NCBI GenBank assembly: GCA_022775385.1
Contig: JALFIV010000005.1
Span: forward strand, 1 to 56,979
Direction of reading: 5' to 3'
From: Clostridiales bacterium
GTDB taxonomy: Bacteria > Bacillota > Clostridia > Oscillospirales > Butyricicoccaceae
DNA: 56,979 nt
Under the pieces are notes generated by a model, which saw only the letters and a program-made list of their open reading frames with translations, was not told the DNA's origin and did no database searches. Position 1 is the first letter of the stretch, and the number at the start of each line of letters is the position of its first letter. Shown piece after piece: positions 45,104 to 52,949 of the stretch. The position numbers and the translations under genes were made by a program.

Positions 45104-45216
45104 GTTAAAGATAGAATGAAATGAGCGGTTTGCCGTGAGGCAAACCATTTTCGTGTCAATTTATCCGCGGTACAGCCGTACTGCAAATACTATCAGCAAA
45201 AGGAATGATTTCACCT

Positions 45217-46938
45217 ATGAAACAGCTCATGCTGGGCAACAAGGCAGTTGCCCGCGGTCTGTATGAGGCCGGCTGCTGTGTAGCTTCCAGCTATCCGGGT
45301 ACGCCGAGCACTGAGATTACAGAAGAAGCCGCAAAATACAATGAGATCTACTGCGAATGGGCGCCGAACGAAAAGGTTGCCATGGAAGTTGCATTCGGCG
45401 CCGCAATGGCCGGTAAGCGCAGCTTCTGCGGTATGAAGCACGTCGGTTTGAACGTCGCCTGCGATCCTCTGTTTACGGCATCCTACACCGGTATCAACGC
45501 CGGCATGGTCATCGTCGTTGCCGATGATGCAGGTATGCACTCCTCTCAGAACGAGCAGGATTCCCGTCATCATGCGATCGCATCCAAGATCCCGATGCTC
45601 GAGCCGTCGGATTCCGCCGAGGCACTGGCGTATACCAAGCTCGCATACGAGCTCTCGGAAGAGTACGATACCCCGGTTATCCTGAAGATGTGCACCCGCG
45701 TTGCGCACTCTCAGAGCATTGTCGAAGTCGGTGAGCGTCAGGAATACAGCAAGCCGTATGTCAAGAACATCAGCAAGTATGTTATGACGCCGGCCAATGC
45801 GATCCGCCGCCATCCGCTGGTGGAAGAGCGCACGCGCAAGCTGATTGAATATGCGGAGACCAACGAGATCAACCGCGTGGAGATGGGCTCCACCAAGCTG
45901 GGTATCATCACCTCCAGCACCTGTTATCAGTATGCCAAGGAAGTATTCGGCGAGGATGCCAGTGTGCTCAAGCTCGGCATGATCAATCCGCTTCCGGTGA
46001 AGCTGATTCTGGATTTCGCCGCCAAGGTTGACCAGCTTGTCGTCATCGAAGAGCTGGATCCGATTATCGAAACGCACTGCAAGCAGCTCGGTCTGACCGT
46101 GACCGGCAAGGATGTTCTGCCGATCACCGGAGAGTTCTCCCAGAATCTGATTGCAGAAAAGCTCGGTCAGGAGGCAAAGCCGTCCTGTCATCTGGATGAG
46201 CAGCTCCCGATGCGTCCGCCGGCAATGTGCTCCGGATGTCCGCACCGCGGCCTGTTCTACACGCTCAAGAAGAACAACTGCACGGTGCTCGGCGACATCG
46301 GATGCTACACCCTCGGTGCGGCTCCCCCGCTGAACTCTATCGAGATGACGCTGTGCATGGGTGCTTCGGTCTCCGCTACCCACGGTTTTAACAAGGCGCT
46401 TGGCGCTGAGGCGGAAAAGAAGACCGTTGCTGTCATCGGCGATTCGACCTTCATGCACTCCGGCATGACCGGTCTGGCAAACATTGCATACAATCAGAGC
46501 AACTCCACCGTCATCATCGTGGACAACTCGATCACCGGTATGACCGGTCATCAGCAGAATCCGACGACCGGCTATAACATCAAGGGTGATCCGGCTGGAA
46601 AGATTGATCTGGAGGCGCTCTGCCGTGCGATGGGCTTTGACCGCGTCCGCATTGTGGATCCGTACAACCTCAAGGAATGTGACACCGTCCTCAAGGAGGA
46701 ACTGGCTGCCAACGAGCCGTCTGTCATCATCAGCCGCCGTCCGTGCGTCCTGCTGAAGTATGTCAAGACGAACCCGGCACTCAAGGTCGACACCGACAAG
46801 TGCCGCGGATGTCAGGCCTGCATGCGCCTCGGCTGTCCGTCCATCAGCTTCCGTGACGGCAAGGCCAAGATTGACAACACGCTGTGTGTCGGCTGCGGTG
46901 TTTGCCAGCAGCTGTGTGCTTTCGGCGCATTACAGTGA
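45217..46938 (+). CDS. iorA: Indolepyruvate:ferredoxin oxidoreductase alpha subunit
   Basis: The protein is 573 residues. The N-terminal domain begins KQLMLGNKAVARGLYEAGC and has SSYPGTPSTEITEEAAKY. The TPP-binding domain shows LGDIGCYTLG and GDSTFMHSGMTGL with the DNSITGMTGHQ segment. The C-terminus carries two [4Fe-4S] motifs, CRGCQACMRLGCP and CVGCGVCQQLC. With IorB it oxidatively decarboxylates aryl-pyruvates (indolepyruvate, phenylpyruvate, hydroxyphenylpyruvate) to aryl-acetyl-CoA, reducing ferredoxin. ATG at 45217 matches the family N-terminus. An in-frame ATG at 45205 sits directly on the AGGA and is less likely. Confidence 0.95.
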   Translation: MKQLMLGNKAVARGLYEAGCCVASSYPGTPSTEITEEAAKYNEIYCEWAPNEKVAMEVAFGAAMAGKRSFCGMKHVGLNVACDPLFTASYTGINAGMVIVVADDAGMHSSQNEQDSRHHAIASKIPMLEPSDSAEALAYTKLAYELSEEYDTPVILKMCTRVAHSQSIVEVGERQEYSKPYVKNISKYVMTPANAIRRHPLVEERTRKLIEYAETNEINRVEMGSTKLGIITSSTCYQYAKEVFGEDASVLKLGMINPLPVKLILDFAAKVDQLVVIEELDPIIETHCKQLGLTVTGKDVLPITGEFSQNLIAEKLGQEAKPSCHLDEQLPMRPPAMCSGCPHRGLFYTLKKNNCTVLGDIGCYTLGAAPPLNSIEMTLCMGASVSATHGFNKALGAEAEKKTVAVIGDSTFMHSGMTGLANIAYNQSNSTVIIVDNSITGMTGHQQNPTTGYNIKGDPAGKIDLEALCRAMGFDRVRIVDPYNLKECDTVLKEELAANEPSVIISRRPCVLLKYVKTNPALKVDTDKCRGCQACMRLGCPSISFRDGKAKIDNTLCVGCGVCQQLCAFGALQ

Positions 46939-46951
46939 GGAGGGGAAAACA

Positions 46952-47521
46952 ATGACAAAGAATATTATGATTGTCGGTGTCGGCGGACAGGGTTCCCTGC
47001 TCGCAAGCAAGCTGCTCGGCCAGATTCTGCTGTCCGAGGGCTATGATGTCAAGGTATCCGAGGTTCACGGTATGAGTCAGCGCGGCGGCAGCGTCGTCAC
47101 CTATGTTCGCTTCGGCGAAAAGGTCTACTCCCCGATCATCGACAAGGGAGAAGCAGATTACATCGTATCTTTCGAGCTGCTGGAGGCAGCCCGTTACATG
47201 GAATACCTCAAGCCGGGCGGACATATCGTTGTCAACACCCAGCAGATTGACCCGATGCCAGTTATCACCGGTGCCGCATCCTACCCGACCGATCTGATCG
47301 AGAAGATGGAACAGGGCGGCGCTGTCGTCAACGCCATGGATGCGCTTTCGATTGCAACCGAGGCCGGTTCGTCCAAGGCGGTCAATATCGCTCTGATGGG
47401 ACGTCTGTCCAAGCTGTTTGATTTCAGCGAGCAGGCATGGATGGATGCACTCGAGGCCTGTGTCCCTCCGAAGTTCCTGGAGCTCAACAAAAAAGCGTTC
47501 GCACTCGGACGCGCGGAGTAA
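46952..47521 (+). CDS. iorB: Indolepyruvate:ferredoxin oxidoreductase beta subunit
   Basis: The protein is 189 residues of the pyruvate:ferredoxin oxidoreductase gamma-domain family. It begins MTKNIMIVGVGGQGSLLASKLLG and has EVHGMSQRGGSVVTYVRFG, both diagnostic. GAGGAGGGG precedes the start, which lies 13 bases after the iorA stop, so iorAB are co-translated. The second gene completes the enzyme. Confidence 0.95.
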   Translation: MTKNIMIVGVGGQGSLLASKLLGQILLSEGYDVKVSEVHGMSQRGGSVVTYVRFGEKVYSPIIDKGEADYIVSFELLEAARYMEYLKPGGHIVVNTQQIDPMPVITGAASYPTDLIEKMEQGGAVVNAMDALSIATEAGSSKAVNIALMGRLSKLFDFSEQAWMDALEACVPPKFLELNKKAFALGRAE

Positions 47522-47542
47522 TTCTCCTTATGAATCAATTGA

Positions 47543-47567
47543 ATCATATCCAGATGATATGATTTTT
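47543..47567 (+). terminator. Weak AT-rich hairpin after iorB
   Basis: ATCATATC (47543-47550) pairs with GATATGAT (47555-47562), followed by five T residues. It is A/T-rich and may attenuate rather than fully stop transcription into the following ligase gene. Confidence 0.55.
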
Positions 47568-47579
47568 CAGGAGTAATCC

Positions 47580-47692
47580 CTCTCACGTATGAAGTCACGA
47601 GGAATGACTTCCGAGAGCCGTCTATTCCCCCTTTCAAATAGGACAAAGTTCCTGCCCGCTTGCTTTGCGGAAAAGTTGAGGAGCAGGAAAGC
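47580..47692 (+). ncRNA. Structured RNA leader upstream of the paaK-type ligase gene
   Basis: Three nested or consecutive stems can be drawn. CTCTC (47580-47584) pairs with GAGAG (47613-47617) and encloses GAAGTCA/TGACTTC (47591-47597 with 47605-47611). CTATT/AATAG is at 47622-47626 and 47637-47641. TTCCTGC/GCAGGAA (47649-47655 with 47683-47689) has an inner CCGC/GCGG stem. It ends ~45 bases before the ATG. I do not recognise a known riboswitch class. It may be a cis-regulatory leader, and the drawn structure is from inspection, not folding. Confidence 0.35.
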
Positions 47693-47735
47693 GCCTATGC
47701 GAGCACGAAAGTTAAAAACAAGGAGAATTTCCCAA

Positions 47736-49043
47736 ATGGAACACTATTATCAGCCAGAAATCGAGACCATGCCGGTAGAACAGCTCAAAGCACTGCAGAG
47801 CGAAAGACTGGTCAAGCAGATCAAGCACGTATACGACAACGTCGAGTTTTATCGCAACCGCATGGATGAGGCCGGCATCAAGCCGGAGGATATCCACGGC
47901 ATCGAAGATCTCCATAAGTTGCCGTTCATCACGAAGGATGACCTGCGCGATCAGTATCCCTATGGTCTGCTTGCAAAGCCGCTGAGCGACTGCGTCCGCA
48001 TTCAGTCCACTTCCGGTACTACCGGACGCCGTGTTGTATCGTTCTACACCCAGCACGACCTCGATCTCTGGGAGGACTGCTGTGCCCGCGCAATCTGCGC
48101 AGCCGGCGGTACTAAGGATGATGTCTGCCATATATCCTATGGCTACGGCCTGTTCACCGGCGGCCCCGGTCTGAACGGCGGTTCCCATAAGGTCGGCTGT
48201 CTGACGCTCCCGATGTCCTCGGGCAACACCGATCGTCAGCTTCAGTTCATGACAGACCTCGGCTCCACGATTATCTGCTGCACCCCGTCGTATGCGGCAT
48301 ATCTCGCCGAGTCCATCCACGAGCGCGGTCTCAGCGACCAGATCAAGCTCAAGGCCGGTATCTTCGGCGCGGAGGCGTGGACGGAGGAAATGCGTCACGA
48401 CATTGAGCAGTCCCTCGGCATCAAGGCATACGACATCTACGGTCTGACCGAGATCTCCGGACCGGGCGTTTCGTTCGAGTGTTCGGAGCAGAAGGGCATG
48501 CACATCAACGAAGACCACTTCATCGCGGAGATCATCAATCCGCAGACCGGTGAGGTTCTGCCGGAGGGCGAAAAGGGCGAGCTGGTATTCACCTGCCTCA
48601 CAAAGGAAGCATTCCCGCTTATCCGCTACCGCACCAGAGATATCTGCATCCTGACCCGTAAGCCGTGCTCCTGCGGCCGTACGCACATCCGTATGACCAA
48701 GCCGCTCGGACGTTCGGACGACATGATGGTTGTCAAGGGTGTCAACGTATTCCCGTCTCAGATTGAGACCGTTCTGCTGAACATGGGCTATCCGGCAAAC
48801 TACGAGATCATCGTCGACCGCGTCAAGAACAACGATACGATCGAGGTCAATGCCGAGATGACTGCCGAGATGATGGAAGACACGAGCGTTTCTGTTGCAC
48901 AGCGCGAGAAGTCCATTGTCACGGGTCTGAAATCCATGCTCGGTATCAAGGTTGACGTCCATGTCGTACCGCCGAAGACCATTCCGCGTTCGGAAGGCAA
49001 GGCTGTCCGTATCATTGACAAGCGCAACCTGTATCAGGGCTGA
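47736..49043 (+). CDS. paaK: Phenylacetate-CoA ligase family protein (PaaK type)
   Basis: The protein is 435 residues. It starts EHYYQPEIETMPVEQLKALQ as in PaaK, and has STSGTTGRRVVSFYT (P-loop), YDIYGLTEISGPG, and MMVVKGVNVFPSQIE near the C-terminal domain. PaaK makes or uses aryl-acetyl-CoA with ATP. Next to iorAB it may work in reverse, recovering ATP from aryl-acetyl-CoA. Start at 47736 has AAGGAG upstream. Codons in frame back to 47589 lie over the structured leader and lack homology. The exact aryl substrate is not readable. Confidence 0.93.
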   Translation: MEHYYQPEIETMPVEQLKALQSERLVKQIKHVYDNVEFYRNRMDEAGIKPEDIHGIEDLHKLPFITKDDLRDQYPYGLLAKPLSDCVRIQSTSGTTGRRVVSFYTQHDLDLWEDCCARAICAAGGTKDDVCHISYGYGLFTGGPGLNGGSHKVGCLTLPMSSGNTDRQLQFMTDLGSTIICCTPSYAAYLAESIHERGLSDQIKLKAGIFGAEAWTEEMRHDIEQSLGIKAYDIYGLTEISGPGVSFECSEQKGMHINEDHFIAEIINPQTGEVLPEGEKGELVFTCLTKEAFPLIRYRTRDICILTRKPCSCGRTHIRMTKPLGRSDDMMVVKGVNVFPSQIETVLLNMGYPANYEIIVDRVKNNDTIEVNAEMTAEMMEDTSVSVAQREKSIVTGLKSMLGIKVDVHVVPPKTIPRSEGKAVRIIDKRNLYQG

Positions 49044-49065
49044 GATTGATTAAAATGAATAGAGC

Positions 49066-49100
49066 AATCCCCCGATGATTATCATCGGGGGATTCTTGTT
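49066..49100. terminator. Bidirectional terminator between paaK and the amidohydrolase gene
   Basis: AATCCCCCGATGA (49066-49078) pairs perfectly with TCATCGGGGGATT (49082-49094) around a 3-base loop, with T-rich sequence after it on the plus strand. It serves two convergent genes. Confidence 0.85.
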
Positions 49101-49106
49101 TTCGTA

Positions 49107-49967
49107 TTACATTCGTTCTGTCAGTCCGAGCAGACGCTGTGCGTTTCCTCCGAGGATTTTTTCCTTCTCCTCCCCGCTCAGCGGGAGCGCCTGAATCTGC
49201 TGCAGACTGGTCTGCTGGTCGCTCCACGGACTGTCTGTCGCAAAGAGGATACGGTCTGCTCCATGTTTTTTTGCGATGCGGACAAACGCATCCTCCGACA
49301 GCATCCACGAGTCGCCCGGCTTCCGCTGCATTCCGTCGGGCGGAAGAATTGTACCGAGCACAAAGGCGGTGTCCAGATAGACCGGCAGTCCTGCCACCTT
49401 CTGTTCCACCTCATCCCACCGTCTCCAGCCGCCGAAGTGCGCGAGAATCATCTTATCCGGTCCGACTTCCTGCATGACATGCACAACATGGTCCGGTGAA
49501 CTGAAATCATGTCCGGGGATTCCGATATCAAAGCCGGCATGGACCGTGACAAACAGTCCCAATTCCGATGCACGGTCGAGTATACGCAGGAAGCGGATAT
49601 CATCCAGATCGCACGCCTGATAGGCCGGATGGATCTTGATGCCCTTGAGTCCGAGCGACTGCACACGGGAAAGCTCCGCACGATAATCGCCGTAATCCGG
49701 ATGCATGCCGCCAAACGAGAGAATACCCGTCTCCACTGCGCGTGCGTTTGTCTCCGCCGCCAGCGAATTCAGCTTTTCGACCTGCTTCGGGCTTGTCATA
49801 ACCGGCAGAACAACAGAATAATCAACCCCTGCTTCTCGCATGGAGCGCTGAAGATCACGGTTGGTCGCGCGGGTATACGGGCGCGCGCAGGCCATCGCCT
49901 GCAGTTTTTCCAAAACGCCATCTGCTATTTTTTCGGGGAACGTATGGGTATGAAAATCGACAATCAT
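49107..49967 (-). CDS. Amidohydrolase 2-type metal-dependent hydrolase
   Basis: The protein is 286 residues with a TIM-barrel amidohydrolase layout: DFHTHTFPE (His6 and His8), then GIKIHPAY, VTVHAGFDIG, LAHFGGWRRWD and FATDSPWSD, giving the metal ligands and the catalytic aspartate. The family (amidohydrolase 2) includes decarboxylases and lactonases of aromatic and other rings. The substrate is unknown. It has its own promoter at 50015-50043 inside an inverted repeat. AGGAGG precedes the ATG. Confidence 0.87.
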   Translation of the reverse strand: MIVDFHTHTFPEKIADGVLEKLQAMACARPYTRATNRDLQRSMREAGVDYSVVLPVMTSPKQVEKLNSLAAETNARAVETGILSFGGMHPDYGDYRAELSRVQSLGLKGIKIHPAYQACDLDDIRFLRILDRASELGLFVTVHAGFDIGIPGHDFSSPDHVVHVMQEVGPDKMILAHFGGWRRWDEVEQKVAGLPVYLDTAFVLGTILPPDGMQRKPGDSWMLSEDAFVRIAKKHGADRILFATDSPWSDQQTSLQQIQALPLSGEEKEKILGGNAQRLLGLTERM

Positions 49968-49992
49968 TCGATATGCCTCCTAAAACAAACAA

Positions 49993-50043
49993 AAATGTGG
50001 TATACTGCGCAGTTAGTATACCACATTTCGTTTTCTTTGTGAA
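49993..50043 (-). promoter_or_regulatory. Promoter overlapped by a 13-bp inverted repeat, upstream of the amidohydrolase gene
   Basis: TTCACA (50043-50038), 17 bases, then TATACT (50020-50015) preceded by TGG. AAATGTGGTATAC (49993-50005) is the exact inverse of GTATACCACATTT (50016-50028) with a 10-base gap. The repeat therefore covers the -10 and the start of transcription. It could be an operator, or a terminator for the upstream symporter gene, since T-rich sequence follows. Confidence 0.6.
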
Positions 50044-50044
50044 T

Positions 50045-51586
50045 TTACTTTCCGAGTGCAGTCTTCTGCGGAACCGTGGTTTCCTTGTTATAGCAGTCGA
50101 AGATTTCCTCAACGTATGCTTCATCCGGCTTGCGGGTCAGCCAGCTTACAACCGGAACGATGACCAGACCGGCGAGCATCGCAAACGCACCGCAGTTGAT
50201 CGGGGACTGAAGCAGAACCGGGAATGCCGGACGTACTACCATGTTCGCGATCATGAGAATCGAACCGAATAGGAAGCAGACCCAGCAGGACGCCTTGGTC
50301 GTCTTCTTCCAGTACAGGCTGTACAGGAACGGCGCGAGGAACGCACCGGCAAGTGCACCCCAGGAGATGCCCATCAGCTGTGCGATGAAGGTGACATTGC
50401 TCTTGTACTGAATCAACGCGATGATCGCAGAGATTGCGACAAAGACAATGATCAGGAAACGGATCCACAGCAGCTGCTGCTTGTTGTCCATCTTCTTGCC
50501 GACGGTCTCCTTGATGAAGTCCAGCGTCAGCGTGGAGCTCGAGGTAATGACGAGCGAGGACAGCGTGGACATGGACGCGGAGAGTACCAGAACGACAACC
50601 AGTGCAATCAGAATCGGAGACAGATTGGAGAGCATGGTCGGGATGACCGAGTCAAATCCGTTTGCCTCAATATCAATCTGATCGGAAAACAGGCGGCCGA
50701 ATCCGCCGAGGAAGTAGCATCCGCCGGCAACAACGAGTGCAAACAGCGTCGAAATAATCGTACCCTTCTTGATTGCGGACTCATCCGTGATGGCGTAGAA
50801 CTTCTGAACCATCTGCGGGAGGCCCCATGTGCCGAGGGAGGTCAGGATGACAACGCCGAGCAGATTGACCGGATCCGGTCCAAGGAACGAAGCAAAGATA
50901 CCCGGAGTGTCCGTGACAGCGGTATCCGTAACGCGTGCCAGACCATCCAGTGCGGTCATCAGACCACCTTTGCTGGAGAGAACCGCGGCAATGACAACCA
51001 CGATGCCGAACAGCATGATAATGCCCTGAATAAAGTCATTGATTGCCGTCGCCATATAGCCGCCGACGGTGACATAGATACAGGTCAGAACTGCCATCAA
51101 AATGATGCAGACCGAGTAGTCAATGTTGAATGCCATGCCGAACAGACGGGACAGACCGTTGTACAGCGAAGCGGTGTACGGAATCAGGAATACAAAGATG
51201 ATGACCGAAGCTCCGATTTTCAGCGAACGGCTTTCAAAGCGCTTGCCGAAGAAGGTCGGCATGGTTGCCGAATCCAGATGCTGGGTCATAATACGGGTGC
51301 GTCGTCCGAGAATCGCCCACGCCATCAGCGAACCGATGATCGCGTTGCCGATACCCGCCCATGTCGCGGCAATACCATACTTCCATCCAAACTGTCCGGC
51401 GTATCCAACGAACACAACCGCCGAGAAATAGGAGGTGCCGTAGGCAAACGCCGTCAGCCACGGGCCGACCGAACGTCCGCCGAGGACGAAGCCATTGACA
51501 TCCGTTGCATGGCGGCGGCAGTAGAAGCCGATGCCGACCAAAACAGCGAAGTAAACAACCAACAGTAATAGTTTCACATCATTCAC
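50045..51586 (-). CDS. Sodium:solute symporter (SSS/PutP family)
   Basis: The protein is 513 residues with about 13 hydrophobic segments. GFVLGGRSVGPWLTAFAYGTSYFSAVVFVGYAGQ (in two parts) and TVGGYMATAINDFIQGIIM match the SSS fold. SASMSTLSSLVITSSSTL carries the sodium-binding serines seen in PutP. The substrate could be proline, pantothenate or another organic acid, and cannot be assigned. The start is a GTG at 51586, with only a weak upstream purine stretch. A promoter lies at 51615-51643. Confidence 0.9.
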   Translation of the reverse strand: MNDVKLLLLVVYFAVLVGIGFYCRRHATDVNGFVLGGRSVGPWLTAFAYGTSYFSAVVFVGYAGQFGWKYGIAATWAGIGNAIIGSLMAWAILGRRTRIMTQHLDSATMPTFFGKRFESRSLKIGASVIIFVFLIPYTASLYNGLSRLFGMAFNIDYSVCIILMAVLTCIYVTVGGYMATAINDFIQGIIMLFGIVVVIAAVLSSKGGLMTALDGLARVTDTAVTDTPGIFASFLGPDPVNLLGVVILTSLGTWGLPQMVQKFYAITDESAIKKGTIISTLFALVVAGGCYFLGGFGRLFSDQIDIEANGFDSVIPTMLSNLSPILIALVVVLVLSASMSTLSSLVITSSSTLTLDFIKETVGKKMDNKQQLLWIRFLIIVFVAISAIIALIQYKSNVTFIAQLMGISWGALAGAFLAPFLYSLYWKKTTKASCWVCFLFGSILMIANMVVRPAFPVLLQSPINCGAFAMLAGLVIVPVVSWLTRKPDEAYVEEIFDCYNKETTVPQKTALGK

Positions 51587-51614
51587 TCTTTTCTTTTGTA
51601 GTTTTTACTGTTAC

Positions 51615-51643
51615 AGTTTAATGCATCAAAGAAGAAAAGTCAA
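51615..51643 (-). promoter_or_regulatory. Promoter for the sodium:solute symporter gene
   Basis: TTGACT (51643-51638), 17 bases, then TAAACT (51620-51615). It is divergent from the peptidase promoter at 51724-51752. Confidence 0.72.
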
Positions 51644-51723
51644 TCCCTTTTCCTATATTATTCCCTTTTGTGAAAAGAAACTGTGAAACTGTATTCTTTT
51701 CCATTTTCTTCTGATCCTGATGC

Positions 51724-51752
51724 TTGACAAATGCGTGTTCGGTGATTATGAT
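51724..51752 (+). promoter_or_regulatory. Consensus-like promoter for the M20-type peptidase gene
   Basis: TTGACA (51724-51729), 17 bases, then TATGAT (51747-51752). It lies inside the longest possible version of the gene, which supports the later start codon at 51789. Confidence 0.78.
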
Positions 51753-51788
51753 ACGGTCATAACCTACGAAAAGGATCTGATTTTCTTG

Positions 51789-52910
51789 ATGCAATTCCCC
51801 ATTCAATCTGAACGATTGGTGTCTCTGTTCGGACAACTGGTTGAAACGGACAGCCCTTCGCGCGGTGAGCGTGCAGTCTGTGACCGGATTATCGGAAAAC
51901 TCCGCGCGTTCGGTATCACTCCGGTTGAAGATGATGCGGCGGAGCGCATCGGCGGCAATGCCGGAAATCTCTACGCCTATATCGACGGCACGCTCCCGCT
52001 TCCTCCCCTTCTTCTGTGCGCGCATATGGATACGGTAGAGCCTTCGCGCGGAAAAACCATGGTTTTGTCGCCGGATGGAATAATCACCTCCGACGGAACA
52101 ACGGTGCTCGGTGCGGACGATGCCGCGGCGATTGCGGCGATTCTGGAAGCATTGGCGGTTTTGATGCAATCCGGTGTTCCGCATCGTCCGATTGAACTGC
52201 TGGTCACCGCCGCGGAGGAACCCTATTGTGTCGGTATTCAGGCATTTGATTTCTCCCGCCTCCAATCCAAACAGGCTTATGTCTTCGATCTGACCGGAAG
52301 TATGGGGAGCGCTGCCATTCAGGCACCGACCATTCTCTCTTTCCGTGCAGAATTCAGCGGACGGGCGGCTCATGCCGGTTTTTCTTCGGAATCCGGCATT
52401 CATGCGATTCGAGCCACTTCGCTTGCGGTTACCCGGTTCCCGCACGGCCGAATCGGCGATTCGACCGTCAACGTCGGCACGATCTCCGGCGGTACCGCGG
52501 ACAACATCGTACCGGACGGCTGTACGGTGAGCGGAGAAATCCGCAGCTACACCGATGCGCACGCCACAGACCTCATGAAACAGATCCGGCAGTGTGCGGA
52601 ACAGGCCGCCGAACAAATCGGGGCGTCAGTCACCGTGCACACACAGCGTCATGTCACGGCGTATCACGTGCCGGCGGATGCTCCGGTTGTCACCCGCTAT
52701 CTCCGGGTCTGCACCGAGCTGGGACTCTCCCCCGCGCTCTGTTCCACCTTCGGCGGAAGCGACAACAACCATCTGGTACAGCATGGTATTCAGGGAATTG
52801 TTCCGGCGACCGCGATGTTCCGCTGTCACACCTGTCAGGAATATACGACGGTAACCGACCTCACCACCGCCGCACAGATCGCTTACGGGATAATGATCTC
52901 ACGGGATTAA
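51789..52910 (+). CDS. M20-family metallopeptidase (PepT-like tripeptidase)
   Basis: The protein is 373 residues. Metal-binding motifs are LLCAHMDTVEP (His79, Asp81), LGADDAAAIA (Asp110) and TAAEEPYCVG (Glu143, Glu144). A dimerisation domain with FSGRAAHAGFSSESGIHAI and TADNIVPD follows, and GGSDNNHL occurs near the end, as in PepT and related tripeptidases. It probably trims peptides in the cytoplasm. The start is ATG at 51789 because the promoter lies at 51724-51752 and AAAAGGA precedes it. Confidence 0.88.
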   Translation: MQFPIQSERLVSLFGQLVETDSPSRGERAVCDRIIGKLRAFGITPVEDDAAERIGGNAGNLYAYIDGTLPLPPLLLCAHMDTVEPSRGKTMVLSPDGIITSDGTTVLGADDAAAIAAILEALAVLMQSGVPHRPIELLVTAAEEPYCVGIQAFDFSRLQSKQAYVFDLTGSMGSAAIQAPTILSFRAEFSGRAAHAGFSSESGIHAIRATSLAVTRFPHGRIGDSTVNVGTISGGTADNIVPDGCTVSGEIRSYTDAHATDLMKQIRQCAEQAAEQIGASVTVHTQRHVTAYHVPADAPVVTRYLRVCTELGLSPALCSTFGGSDNNHLVQHGIQGIVPATAMFRCHTCQEYTTVTDLTTAAQIAYGIMISRD

Positions 52911-52913
52911 CCT

Positions 52914-52948
52914 AAAAAAACCACCGTTTTTACAGACGGTGGTTTTTT
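52914..52948. terminator. Bidirectional terminator between the peptidase and zinc-ribbon genes
   Basis: AAAACCACCGT (52917-52927) pairs perfectly with ACGGTGGTTTT (52936-52946) around an 8-base loop, with A and T tracts on either side. It sits between two convergent genes. Confidence 0.88.
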
Positions 52949-52949
52949 G

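Noticed and set aside
45211-46551. A 446-codon open frame on the minus strand opposite iorA
   Set aside because: iorA is certain from its TPP and iron-sulphur motifs. The antisense frame has low-complexity composition and no homology that I can see.
47522-47735. A ykkC/guanidine-type riboswitch before the PaaK-type ligase
   Set aside because: I compared the region with the ykkC consensus from memory (for example GGACAAAAGCCCGGGAG). Only GGACAAA matched, so no assignment is made.
47712-48962. A 416-codon open frame on the minus strand opposite the PaaK-type ligase
   Set aside because: Antisense artefact of biased codon use. The plus-strand gene shows all family motifs.
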